From NCBI GenBank assembly GCA_004794785.1, contig SJOL01008870.1, positions 668,662 to 732,661 of the forward strand: a DNA stretch of 64,000 nt. Direction: 5' to 3'. The notes beneath the pieces were generated by a model, which saw only the letters and a program-made list of their open reading frames with translations, did no database searches and was not told the DNA's origin. The stretch's first letter is position 1; each line of letters begins with the position of its first letter. Made by a program: the position numbers and the translations under genes. Positions 1 to 12,100 of this stretch are shown in pieces. The stretch comes from Opisthorchis felineus (lineage: Eukaryota > Platyhelminthes > Trematoda > Opisthorchiida > Opisthorchiidae).

Positions 1-32
1 CTCCTTCCTTTTTTCTGGAACTGTTTTCTCAG

Positions 33-87
33 ATTTACCAACAGAATTCGGACACATCCTTCAATCAAACCGTTTGATTTAGTTTTG
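33..87 (+). CDS. Candidate internal exon at the left edge
   Basis: The acceptor ctgttttctcag ends at 32 and a perfect GTAAGT donor starts at 88. Of three frames only one is open: one leading base plus 18 codons, starting FTNRIRTHPS and leaving phase 0. The gene would lie mostly outside the window. Strong sites on both sides are the only evidence. Confidence 0.25.
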
Positions 88-92
88 GTAAG

Positions 93-3000
93 TGATTTCT
101 TGGAGACTGAGACGCAATCTTGTTAACGAAAGCTTACAAGTGAAGACATGTCACATTTTTATGGGGGTACCGAGCTGACGATTGGTCTGCAGCTGAGGGC
201 CAGTACTTTGGTACTTGGGCAGATAAATAACAATCGTTTTTTCAGACGTAATGCAACAGTGAGATAGCCGCTGGAAACTCTTCGAGAGCACACGACCGGT
301 TTCGCCCTTCTCGGGGATCATCAGTCCGCGAGCTTCTGTCAACCTTACATCCTACTTAAACCCACACTGGACAGATTTCGACAAATTTGCATACAACTGT
401 GGTTTTGACAGGAAACACAACTGAATCCAGCTGGATCCCTTGTTTATGATGGTCACTTCAATTCCATGTGTCGTTTGTCCATTCTGCTTTTGAATGAGTG
501 TGGCTTGAAAACCAGTTCCTTCATTTCTCGTTCTTCGGGCTTGGACGATTGCTTTGAAGTGACCAGTAATCGGAAAGACCTAAGCTTTTGTCTCTCTGAG
601 ACGACCCCGCACCCCGCAGGCAACCAAGTTATAATCAGTGTAAAATTCATTTTGTCACGTATAGCGTTATTTCTCATTGATGCGTTTCTGCTGCTGTGCG
701 TCAAGCCTTCAGGTTTTCTGTAAAAAACAGCTGTTTATGCAATTGGGGATTTGAGAACTTGATGTTAACCAAGATTTAGATTTATGAAAGTTCTACTGAC
801 TGTGACATAATTTGGATCATGGTGAGGATATTTAGAGCAGTACGGGTTTTGTGGCACCACGTTGATGACTTGGATCCACATCAACTTTAGTTTGAAGGAC
901 ATGACCACACTGTTTGATACACATCACGTGTCATCGAATCGCCAGCAAGCACTTCTCTCTAGCGGCAGTTTGACTGCATAAGCGTTCTTCTGAGGTTCAC
1001 TATCAGTTCGCTCAAAAGTTCTAGAAAAATAAAGAAGAAAGTTATTCGTCAACAAAACAAACTTTCTGTGCTTTGGAATACAATGTTCAACAAACCTTAT
1101 TCTTTAGGTGATGATTTTGATGTTTCGTGTATGGATTTTGCCTTGCAACCTGCGCTGAAAGGCTAATAATCTCTGCACAATACTGCTGAGAGTTAGCAGC
1201 GGAGCACACCCAAGTAATCTTGACGGCGATGTGGTCCTTGCAAAGTTTCGGTTGAAAAGTTACGTAATTAGCATGCACTTAGAGAGGGTGCGGTGCGAAT
1301 TACTCAGAAATCATACCGTGTTTGTTGGTTCTTCGAAAGTGGTTTCGTGGAGTAATTTTCCCTTCGGAGACATCACCTTTATTCCACATGGATGTTTTAA
1401 AGGTAATATGGAATTATGGAGCCTTAGAATCTAAGTTTTTCAGATGTAATTCTTTTTCGCAAAAAACAGGAATATACACAGTGACCGACATTGTGTCCAA
1501 TCCGAAAGCGAAATTCATCCATAACTTAACTCCCATCTCAGCGCTCCTATCCAGAATATAAGGGGTTTGAGTTTCCGTGGAGCTCCGTGAAAGGCGCTCC
1601 GTTGGTGATCTTAAACAAGAATAAAAATGCTGTTGAATATTGTTTAGCTTTTCGGCATAGCCTGGCTTCACTTGTTGGATGAAAGCCATATCTCATGTCA
1701 TTTGAAAAAGTTTTGATTCGTAGAATTTCAGTTGGTGTTCTTCCAATATTACCGTGCAGCACTGCAAAGCATTCAATCGGCGCACCTACGTTTCAGAAAC
1801 CCTAGTAGCAATGATGCTTACAAGAACGACGGTTCAAGATCTCTTTATGCGTCTGTTATTTGTCTTGCAAAAGTTAACTTGAGCCCAATAAATATTTCCT
1901 CAAGACTGGAAGCTCTGGTCATCTGCTTGATATGTGAGATGTGAGGGACACTAAGAAAACGTGACACTGTTATTAAAAACAATGTCATGCCTTTCAAATT
2001 CAAGTATTTGAAGTGTTTTTCCTCAAAATATTAGCTTGCCGTCCACTCTTATCTTCCTCCCAAATTCTGGCAAACATTTGTAGACTTTCTTCTACATTTG
2101 TCCTTTACTTTCTTGCAGCAACCTTCTCCGTTATGCACTGTCCAGAGTGATGTTAAAAATTATCACAACGGTTTTGGCCACCTCGTACCAACACTTTTTT
2201 TTGACTGAATCATTGTTATCAAAAGCACGGTTTAATCCAACGAGAAAACAGAAAATCTGACGTCGCTTTTCCACTTCATTTGGTGGAAACAAAGGGAGGT
2301 ATTCGAATGCCTACTGTATGTTGTTTTTTCCGTTTGCAGAGTAAGTAGACGCTTGGTAACGTGGGAAGTTATGCAGCCGATACCTGTCCGGCAAGGAGGG
2401 GTGTTAACAGACAGACGTACGAAGTAGAAAAATACTACAATGGAACTCTTACAATAAGAATTTGTAAAGATGGTCCACAGGTTCCCCTACCGCTTAACAT
2501 TGTTTCCGGAAGTCACTTTACTCTTGGAGGCTACTCATCTACCTCACATGTGGCTGCATTCACAATGCTTTCCAGAGCGTGAAACCTAAATTATTATGAA
2601 CAACGCCCAAACACTCATCTTTGCACACCTTTCAAAGTCACTGTAATCAACTAATCAATCAACTAATCAACTTTAGTCAACTAAGTGTTCGCACAACTAG
2701 CCATATATGTGCTCATAGAAGTCAGCTTAAAATAACTCAGAGACTAAAAGCAATTGGCTGAAACTCGCAAGTGGCTTCCGTCTAGTTCTGCTAAGCAAGA
2801 GAAGCATTTCAGGTTAGTACCTTAAGAAAGAAAGCCCGGTTTGGACGAGTTCAGTACAGTGATCTGAAGGAAGTGGATCAATCTGAAGTACAGTTGACGT
2901 CTGGATAATGGATTGGCTGCAAAATATTCTCTTCAAATTTGCAGATGAGCCGGTCACTTCACCATTTGTACTAATTCCCTCAAATGGAGTGAACGAGACA

Positions 3001-6000
3001 TATTTCGAATAATGGACGCGAAATAGAAACAAGGTCTCTTCAAATGAGGTTTTACGGACATGTGGAGAGATATTTAATGTCCTCCTTCTAGCATCAGGCT
3101 GGTGTTCCTAGCTGATGATGAACCCAGTTGTAGTTCGAAAGCCATTTTTGAGTGAAGGGGTTTTCTTATTTGGGTGGAATTAATCCTACCTCTGAAAAAG
3201 TAAAGCAGTGATGTTTGACAGACAACAATTTAGCGGGGCCGCTCTGTGGGCAGGTCAACAGTCAGCATTACATGCCACCTTCCAGAATAATTTCTCATTC
3301 ATGGAATGACCATTCCCGGATATAGAGCCCAACATTTTACTCTCCATAAGTGAATTCTGAATTACTCGTGCCCTCGGATACAGGTCATTCCACCAGTAAA
3401 TTCAGACTGTTTGATACTTGCATGAGCTTGCTGAATAATTCCCAAAATTTCAAGACCGTTAACTTACTAGTAGGGAAGCACTGTCCCTCAAGGAGGACAT
3501 CCGTATGCGTCAAAGAAATTTCTAGAGGGCACTGGCTCTTTTCGCCCTACTCGTCTGTCGAAGAAAACCTCCCAAGTTGGTTCTACTTAACAATTTTTTG
3601 GGTACGTTTGGGCATAGAACACGGAGAAATAATTTTTTAAGGCCAATAATACTTCACTGGTGTTGCTTGTCCGTTGTTTCGTGGCCGAAATGAACCTAGA
3701 GTGGTGTTTTCGAGGAGATAACTTAAGTAGGGCGAAAATCTAAGAAGCGATTCTCTAGTAACCTATTTATAAAGGCAGGGCCCCAAACTTTCATTGCATT
3801 TTGAATTACTCGGGAAAGAAAAGCATAGTATGGGGTAAGAAAATAGGGTTCATGTGGCAAAAACTGGTTGAGATTTTAAACTTTGGCTTTCATCATGCAT
3901 GTCTGTAAAGCGCAGCACTTCGCAGCCCAGTTTGCCCGACAGCGTCCAGCTTCCTACAGCACTAGTTACCTCATTTTTTGAAAAACCGAAATCTGCCTTC
4001 CGCCTTGTATTATGGACCCTGTACTTTCTAGTTCTATCAGTCTGTAAAGGACTCCAACACTTTGGTCATGGTGCCCCGTTAAAATCGCTTTGGTTATATC
4101 AGCTAATTTGATGTACCTAGTTTTGACTTGGTTAGTGAAAAGTCACAATATATATTTTTCCTTCGAGGGCATTACAGAAAATGTTACACAGGACTAGACT
4201 GAGTGAATCGATTATGCAAATTAGTGAAAATTCTAAACTCCCTGTTTGAGTTAAATGATCATTTTTAAGGTTCCTTGCGTTTCTATGAAATAAGTCTGAC
4301 CCGGTAGAGCGTTATCACTTCCGCCTGTCAGCGTTAAGTTACAGTGAGCAACAGAAAGGTCATCGTGAATCGTACGGCCTTTACACGAGATGGACCGAAA
4401 CTTGCCTTCCCAACCCGCGGTCAATGAACATCAAACTTATGCTACTTTGCTACATCCTTGTCTGACAATTACGTCTATTTTCACAACTGTGTTTCAAATC
4501 CGTTAAGAATGTTCCCTAAAATTTTCACGACAGTATCCATATGCGTCCAATAAGCATTTCAGAAACGCAGTTTTGAAGGTGTTGTGTAACATATAAATGG
4601 AAAATCTTCGCTCTTTTTGTTTCCTAGACTCTACCGCATAATTACCGTCTCCAATATAAGTTCATGCATTGTTTTATACCTTAGAGTATCGTTTCAAGTT
4701 CTACTTAGATGGCTTAGAGGTTTTCAAGCGGATACGACAGCGAGGCATCAGTGCTGAACTTTGACTTTATGCTGTCCATGGTGATAATGATATTCGGGAA
4801 TATTAAACTTAAAACGGTGCTAGAAGGAACACTCTGTGGCCATCTTGTATAGACCAGGCTGAATAATGACTAGAGCCAGTTGGCCATATGTGTTTGCCTG
4901 GGGTACATCTTACGAATGGACCAGGCCATCAGACCATATTTTGTGTGCACAGTGTTCCCATAAGATCTGATAATTATAGGTCACCAGTTGAGCATAATGA
5001 AGGACTGAAAGCTGTACCCATCTGCTCACTCTCTAGCTTTAGTTCCTGGAGTTTACATTGGGCTCGGGAAATTCACTCAAGGCAGAGAAGGCTTAGCGCA
5101 AACTGTATGCGACATTAATCATCGTCTGCGGAGGTCCATAGAATTAGGTGGATCTGACAGGCGGAACCAGAGGTAGCTCTACAAACAGTTGCTGAATGAA
5201 TTGCTAACTATCCCACATCCAAATGGAGCACACTCATTAGCTAAGGCGAATGTCGTAAGCACGTTGCTTCTTCCCAATTCAACCAAAAGTGTAAGAACCG
5301 GATTAGCAAACAAGACAATCGACCGTCTCATCAACCGACCGGTAACCAAACCCATTCACCTGTTTAACCGTCATTCCATTAGGTTCTACTGGATGTTGAG
5401 AATTGCGTTCCGCTGGTTTTAAAATGGGTTAACTCATTCATTTTGTTTGTCCGCCTGAATGTACTTCACCTTGCTATCGATTAGCCGAGAAAATAGTTTT
5501 TGTTGCAAGATGTTAACGCTCCTTAATTACGCGAACCACGGATGGTTTTCTTTCAAGTAATCACATGTTCCAACGCGATTGTTTAAATATCCCTCTTAGG
5601 GGAAAGCAGGAAGAGTAAACTCCTTTATTTGTTCCACAAGTCATAATCAGTTTTGGGAAAACGTCTTTGCAGGAGTTAATCTTAACCACCAGCTAATTAA
5701 CAACTAGCCACATTTTAGAACACGGGAGGCCGCATCGGAATGACGGCCGCCTGCAATTGGGATTTACGCACGGATGCCTTTGTGTATAAGAGGTCGAGGA
5801 CATCTAGCGATGAATCGTGATCCCTTCGGCTGTTTATGGAAATCGTAATTAAACAAACTCGATTTCTCATGGCGTTTCATGGCTTGCACACGGATATCTT
5901 TGTCGAAAAGGTTACGGTCCGACTGACCAACATCAGCACCAGAGTCCTACACTATCCACTCGCCATCTACACTTAACAACAGCTACCAAGATCCCGTCTT

Positions 6001-6015
6001 TCTAATGTAATTCAG
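93..6015. other. Region with no confident gene
   Basis: Besides the repeat fragment at 4722-4790 it holds two exon-like blocks. One is 1730-1932 (acceptor tagaatttcag, open on the + strand). The other is 2945-3012, where the acceptor cttcaaatttgcag is followed by 21 codons starting EPVTSPFVLIP to a stop. Phases 0, 0/1 and 1 would chain 33-87, 1730-1932 and 2945-3012, but nothing confirms coding. Confidence 0.4.
4722..4790 (+). repeat. Second 3' end fragment of the RTE-type element
   Basis: The block gacagcgaggcatcagtgct and the following bases match the terminal part of the pseudogene at 58232-58275 with several substitutions. It ends in a broken ATG/GTG/ATA tail. It is shorter and older-looking than the copy at 11758-11836. 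Confidence 0.5.
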
Positions 6016-6160
6016 TCAAATCTGGTCGTTGGGTTGTTCGCTGAGCTGGGCAATTTGATTGCAAACGTTTCATCACCAATCGAGGTGACATCATCAGTAT
6101 GTTGTTACGCAGCGTAGTGATGCATAGCGATGGGTTGATGGTTGTGCCAAATCTGGTGCC
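6016..6160 (-). repeat. Dispersed repeat A, copy 1
   Basis: Bases 6040-6079 are identical over 40 nt to 15533-15572, and similarity continues on both sides (GTCGTTGG upstream; AGCGTAG, GATGGGTTG and GGTTGTGCC downstream). In the antisense direction it would read [13 protein letters not shown], suggesting it derives from a mobile-element tail, but the parent element is not identified here. Confidence 0.65.
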
Positions 6161-6877
6161 AAATCCAGTGCAAGCGTGCTTCCAAGCACAGAGTTTACAG
6201 TGGCATTTGTCTAATACAACGTCTGGCAAGGATTACTTAGTTGTGTAGTTGGGTAAATGTGTGGGGCGAGGAGGGCGGAATACGAACAGTCGCATTGTCC
6301 AGATGGATTCAAACTTCCGGAGACCGGTCATTTTTTGCCAAGTAAGTTTAAATATGCTGTCTTCCTGTGCCAGTATACAACGGGAGAGGTAAAACTAGAC
6401 CATGACGATTATACGGCTGATATATATTTGATATAGGTGGGCCACTCTAAAAGCGCAGTTCTCTAAAGCAAACGCTACGGGTACACTTAAGTTATATAAA
6501 TATAAGATAATGGGTATGTGTGTGAAACCGCTACCAACGAGTCAAACAGATTAACATCATTGAAAAATCCTGTTGATAAACTGTGTGGTGTACTCCTCTA
6601 AAGAAATGTCAGCTAAATCAGAGTTAGCATCTCTCTGTCTGTAGCTGGTCTTCATGAAGGTTTACATAAATCCATCAGTGAAAAGGGCTGTGGAATTTAT
6701 ACTCAAATCCCCGGAGGAAGTTGTCGACTCCTGACTCCTAAATAATTACCTGCCTTGAGTGTGCGTGACGATGAACCAAGAGCAGATTTACAGTTGCCCA
6801 CTACTTGAATTAACATTTCAGTTTGTATCTGTAGCGGAGATCCTAAATAACCACTGATTTTCAAATCAATATTTCAG

Positions 6878-7054
6878 TCAGGCATTGAGTCTTTTGAAAA
6901 ACAAGAGAATCTCTTGGATCCGGATCACAAAACAAGATACATACTCTACATACTGTTCTCGTGCATCAAGGAAATTAAGCAGGATAACTCAGTTCATGTA
7001 GAAGTGGAAGCCTTGTTTTATAAATTGGCGTACGGCAATTTGTGGAAACAGTGA
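6878..7054 (+). CDS. Candidate exon with 58 codons to a stop, unknown function
   Basis: The acceptor caatatttcag ends at 6877. The phase-0 frame runs 58 codons to TGA at 7052. The product looks helical and charged (SFEKQENLLDPDHKTRY, then EVEALFYKL) and matches no family known to me. A splice before the stop is possible at GTACGG near 7030. A small exon-like block with perfect sites follows at 7275-7311. Confidence 0.28.
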   Translation, partial: SGIESFEKQENLLDPDHKTRYILYILFSCIKEIKQDNSVHVEVEALFYKLAYGNLWKQ

Positions 7055-9010
7055 TAGTTCATTTGCATTTTCACTTGTTTATCTGCTCGCCAAGTTTGAC
7101 ACCAGATCCGCAAGTGTTTTATCATTGCATCAGGAAAGAAATTGAATGAGCGCACCTCTTTCGCCCACCACAAGGCATCGATTTTAGAGCCTATTCCTAT
7201 GTAGATAGCCATTTTCGGGTCTGACGGGCATGAATCTTTGGTTGTAAAGGTTTATCTCACTTGTTTTTTCGCAGACTACGGGTTTCTGTTTTCAGCCAGG
7301 GTTCTAGATGTGTAAGTCGATGCTAGTATGTAATCCGCGCAGATCTTACAAGTCCTGCTCACCAGTCACTTGACGAGATGTTTTTTGTAATTCGTACCGA
7401 CAGAGCAGCGGGGCTTTCGTATTGGCCACGCTAAGTTGATTTCTTAGATACATATCTGTAACTCCTTCCTACTTGTCTCCGAACCAATACAACGTCAATA
7501 AACCTTAAGGTGATGTTCACCTCTTGCTATGCGGCGAATTGGAGTGCTGACTGTACAGAATTGAAGCGAGCGTGCGGGTTGCACAGAAGGAAATTAACGA
7601 TCCATAGTGCAGATTATGGGACTTTTCCCTATAAGAAAGCACTGACGTATGTTACATGGTACATACTTTCTTACGACAACTATATTCAGAATTCGGCAAA
7701 TGAATGTAACGAAATTCTTGTTTGCAGACGTGCTTATTAGGGCTGACGAAGACACGTCTTGAATGTCGAATTGACTCAAGGCTTCAATGGCTTGTATGAT
7801 CACTTAACTCACTCTGTTTGATTCAAATGTTACAGTCGATAAGCAATTTTCTAAATGGTTCAACGTCACATTGATCTGTGTTTATATATTTCCTGTTATC
7901 TGAACAGGCCTAATCATTTTACGTTCACCGACCCGAATACAGGTGAGCAGAGTTTTCCCAGCTTTTCACATTCTCGTTTATCTGCGGTTACTTCTACCGA
8001 AACACTAGTCTGGAGTTTGCCTGCGAAACTTAAACAAGCACCTTATTCTCTAGAGAAACTAACTTCGGGGGATGCAAAAAATTGCCTCGACGGGACTGTT
8101 TCATCTTGGAAGAGATGAACCATTTCCGACTCCCAACTCTCTCCCAACTCTCCCAACTCTATTAAATGTCTTGAGTAGTAGTATTGTAATGCAACAAAAG
8201 CTCCACGTTGTCCAATAAAAATACTTCTAATATTCGGTACCATTGCTCGTATGTTATCGGATATATCTGTGGGTTGACATAATCGGCGTGCTTAACAGCT
8301 GTCAGTTGTAGGCATTTGGGCGAGGACGGCGAACAAAGATAAATGGTAGAGATAGAGGCAACATAATGTCACACAATGTCCGGAGATCGATACATATCAT
8401 GTTGCCTAATTCCAATTTCCAGCTACACTAACTTCAATTCATATTGGAACAGCATGATTCACACACAGCTGACACGTACTAAGTTGTCGTTCATATAAAG
8501 TCGCAGGATCACATGCCAGCAACGTTAGCGAAATTTGCCGTTTCCGCTTAGTGGTGGACGGGTAAATTCAGCGTGTTGCGGTGCGGTGTTCCCCACTGTG
8601 AAACACGTAAGCAATTTTGGGCACTTGAAAATGGTCTCTTTTCGGTTCTGGCTTGCGTTTCTCATCAAATAGGAACTTCCGTCTCCAAGACACTTTCTGT
8701 CTGCAGGGGGGTTATTTCTTTTGGTTGTTTCCTCGAGTAAAAGAAGTGCTGTCGACGAAGCCATTGCATATTGCGGTATTTTCTCAAAAGACAAAAGAAC
8801 CTCTTTTGCTTCGTGAAGTGATTCCCTTTGCAGAGGTGCATTTCCGAGAGCAAACACTGCATATTTTGCAATTTGTCTTGTTTGTCCACTACTTTACCAT
8901 ATTGTAGGATACAGAAGCAACACCAAGAAGATGATGAATAGTCCAACGGATACACTCTTAGGTTAGCATAGATAAAGAACTTGTTACTATGACCAGCACG
9001 CTCTCATTGT
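7055..9010. other. Gap between the 6.9-kb candidate exon and the lectin gene
   Basis: It contains a 37-nt exon-like block (7275-7311, acceptor tgttttttcgcag, donor GTAAGT), a further acceptor at about 7727 (attcttgtttgcag), a CT-rich tandem repeat and an AATAAA at 8214-8219. No protein family is recognised. Confidence 0.4.
8131..8160. repeat. Short CT-rich tandem repeat
   Basis: TCCCAACTC occurs three times with a two-base insertion between the first and second copies. Confidence 0.9.
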
Positions 9011-9031
9011 TTTTTTTGTACAAATATACAG
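9011..9031 (+). promoter_or_regulatory. Possible splice acceptor 12 nt upstream of the lectin gene ATG
   Basis: A run of T residues leads to a TACAG-type acceptor whose AG is at 9030-9031, leaving only 11 bases before the ATG. This could be the acceptor for a 5' UTR intron or a spliced-leader trans-splice site, which flatworms use. No spliced-leader sequence can be seen here, so the choice is open. Confidence 0.35.
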
Positions 9032-9042
9032 TTGTCTCGAAA

Positions 9043-9124
9043 ATGTCTCAACGGGCCGGGATATTGGTTTGGCTGGTTTTGCTGTGCATAACAAGTCACT
9101 ATCCAACGGAAATTTCCTCGAAAT
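9043..9124 (+). CDS. Exon 1 of the lectin-like gene (signal peptide)
   Basis: The ATG sits in the context CGAAAATGT. It is followed by 27 codons rich in I, L, V and W, then one extra base before the consensus donor GTAAGT (9125-9130). A signal-peptide exon ending in phase 1 is the usual arrangement for secreted proteins. Read-through past the donor would reach a stop at about 9198, which makes splicing the better reading. Confidence 0.8.
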
Positions 9125-12100
9125 GTAAGTTGCCGATATGTACAGGTATGAAAGTTTATACCCCCCGGATATCAGTATTTGGTGATTGGGTGGCATAAGG
9201 CAGTGAAACAATTCACGGTTGCGCGCCTACATTAGCTAATAGAGTTGTACCAATAAAAACACTGCACGAATGACGCTGCGATGCAAAATTGTCTTTGCAT
9301 GTAGCGCCAATCCAAGGTGACGGTGTGATTCAGATATTGGAATCCTACTTTTTGTTTCCTCTGCATTACAACCCCATTTGTAGATGCCACATTGTCCTAC
9401 TTTATTTCAGATTTTTCTTGCTTGAGGAGTAACTGGCTCGAAAGCTAATTTATGAAGTTTCTTGGAATTATTTTGAGCTTACCCATACAGCTAGGTGGTT
9501 TTTGCCCAAGTTATGACCCACCTCTGAACAAGTGAGGTTTCAGGTAGTTTTTTTGGATTGTTGAACTCACTCAAAAAACTTTTGCCTTCTAATCAAGAAA
9601 TGGCACCCAGACATTGCGTTATTTGGAGTCTTTTGCATCATTTTGTCAACATTTGGCAGGCTGGGGTCGTTTTTCATGCATCTCATAACTTTTAGACAGT
9701 TGTTTGACCTGAATGTCATTTGGGTACCGGTAACGAACCAATTACCAGCACTCAGATATACGTGTTGGGATGAGGCTCAACGTAACACAAATACCGAATT
9801 TTTGATACTTATAAGAAACATCTTGGTGCCACGACGTGTCGTGTAGCATAAGCAAATAAATGGAAGGTCATAATTTTGCCTGCACCGATGAACTATTAAT
9901 TGGGTTAAAAGTATTCACTATAAATGACCCCCTTTGAGTCTACATGCAATATGGCAAATTGTGTAGGAACTGGTGATAACTCAGAGATTCATATCAAATG
10001 GAGCATACTAGTAACTGCCACATAAAATTTTTGTGATCTTAATCAACATCTGAAGGAATAATGAGGACTTACCAGACTATACACACAAAATCATGACATG
10101 CTGCATTCCATAATCGCAGATGATGAGATGCTAAGTAGATTAAGGCGTTTGTTGTTAGGGATCCGCCTGAAACGAGTATTACACTCCACCAGGATTCCTT
10201 TCGAAAAAGAAAGGACGTCTGAAACACACTGGTTTGCGTGCTTTGGAAAATAAATACTTCAATCACGTGAAATTTGGAAACAAAAAAGTTTCTGCAGACT
10301 ACGTCTTACTGGGACGATTTGATTTTAAAATTTTCATTTTCCGAACGCAGGAAATCGCGGGGAATCTCAACCACATTTAAGTTGATGTGGTTTTCTATGC
10401 CGTATATAGATATCAACGTGCGCGTTTACCAACCAGTCAAGACAAGTTTGAAATGAGCGCAGCACGCCGTTTGCTCACAAAAGGCTGAGAAGAAGTGAGT
10501 GAACGTTTTCAAGGCAGTCATTTAGGATCAGCCTCAGTAGACGGTGTAGCAATCAGTTTCTTCTATTGGCAGATAGAACAGTTGCCTTTGAGCTGTATAC
10601 TCCATTCTTACGTGGTTACGTAAGTGAGAATCTCTACAAAGCCGTACAGTCCACAGATGTACAGACACCATAGCCTTACAGAGTCCCGGAGTTTCATAGG
10701 TTTACTATGTCTAGTCGCTGTGTCTTATACACAGATATACCATACAGCCAGCGATCAACTTAAATCTTATATATCATTACGAAACAAACAGTTTAAAAGA
10801 TTCGTTCCAGTCTACCTCCAGGACAAAGTAGTTCAATGCCTTGTGTGTCCTTTTGATGATGCTTCTTTATTTACCTTCTCCAGGCTATCAGTTGCCTACG
10901 TGATCACAAAATAGTTCACGTTATATTAGTCCTATTCTTATTTGCAATCCCAAGAGATCACATTTCGCTGTGTGCACAAAACGTTTAGTTTTATGTAGTG
11001 GGCACAGATGGACTGATGAAGCAGTGACAGGAGAGAGAACCCTTTGTACCAACGTTAGGTCTATAAAGATATCTTGATGACCTTGTTTTAGTTATCAAAA
11101 ACAAAAGCGATGTGAGGCACCCCTTGAGATTTTTTATTCAATTTCATCTGATGAAATGTGCATGTGAACTAGAAAAACGATTCGTCCTTCTAGACACGCT
11201 GCTAAAAACGAATGCTAAAGGTTTTATGCACCGCTCGGTCAATGAAAAAGCCAAATGAATTAGGTGGTACCCGATATCTGATCAGGAAGTCATATCGTTG
11301 AGTAAAATTATCATGTGTTCCGACAGATGAGCTGAAATCGTTGCCAGGAACTTTGCTACAAAACAATGACGGGAGACACTTATCAGGCCCAATAGCACGG
11401 CACAACAATAAATGGGACTGAAGCTCAAATTGCCAAAATAATGGCCTCTCTGACGTGGCCTTTCAAAGGCGGTATGCTCACAAAAATAAAAAAATCAGTA
11501 CCGTGAGGCGTAGTGAATGGAATATACCATGCAGCTTAAATTAGAATGCATCCGTGCCAACAAACCATACCACCCTCAGTACACAAAACTGTTCTACCTG
11601 TATCCTGAATTTCACTCCATTGGAAGTGCAGATGGGGTGCTGAGCTATCCGACTGATGCGGACAGAAAAGTAACAAAACCGGTTGTGGAACTAGTGTAAG
11701 CAGGCTGACAAGCATAACCTAAACAAAGCACATGAAACAATAGTACATAACGGGTGGTCATCATCATCATCTAGGGCATAACATCAGTGTTCAACATTGA
11801 CGCTTCGCTGCCGTACAACCATAGTTTATTTGGAAGCTTTACTGTGAAGGAAAGAATAAAAACGGATGGGGATGGATTTGATGCTGGCCTACCATAAACA
11901 ATCCGAGGCGCATACACAACCAGACACTCATTCAGACAATCTGGATAGGAACTGAGGGCAGGAACGCCACTGACATCGATTATCAAACATATATTTGCAG
12001 TGTTTCTAACCATGCAGAGGGGGGACAGAGAGGGTAATATCACCTACAAACATATTTGGTGTGGACAAATTGTCACATGAGAACATAGAAAGGCACGAAA

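Noticed and set aside
1731..1944. 71-codon frame beginning right after an acceptor
   Set aside because: Its phase could fit exons on both sides, but the donor is weak (GTGAGA), an AATAAA lies inside, and no homology is visible.
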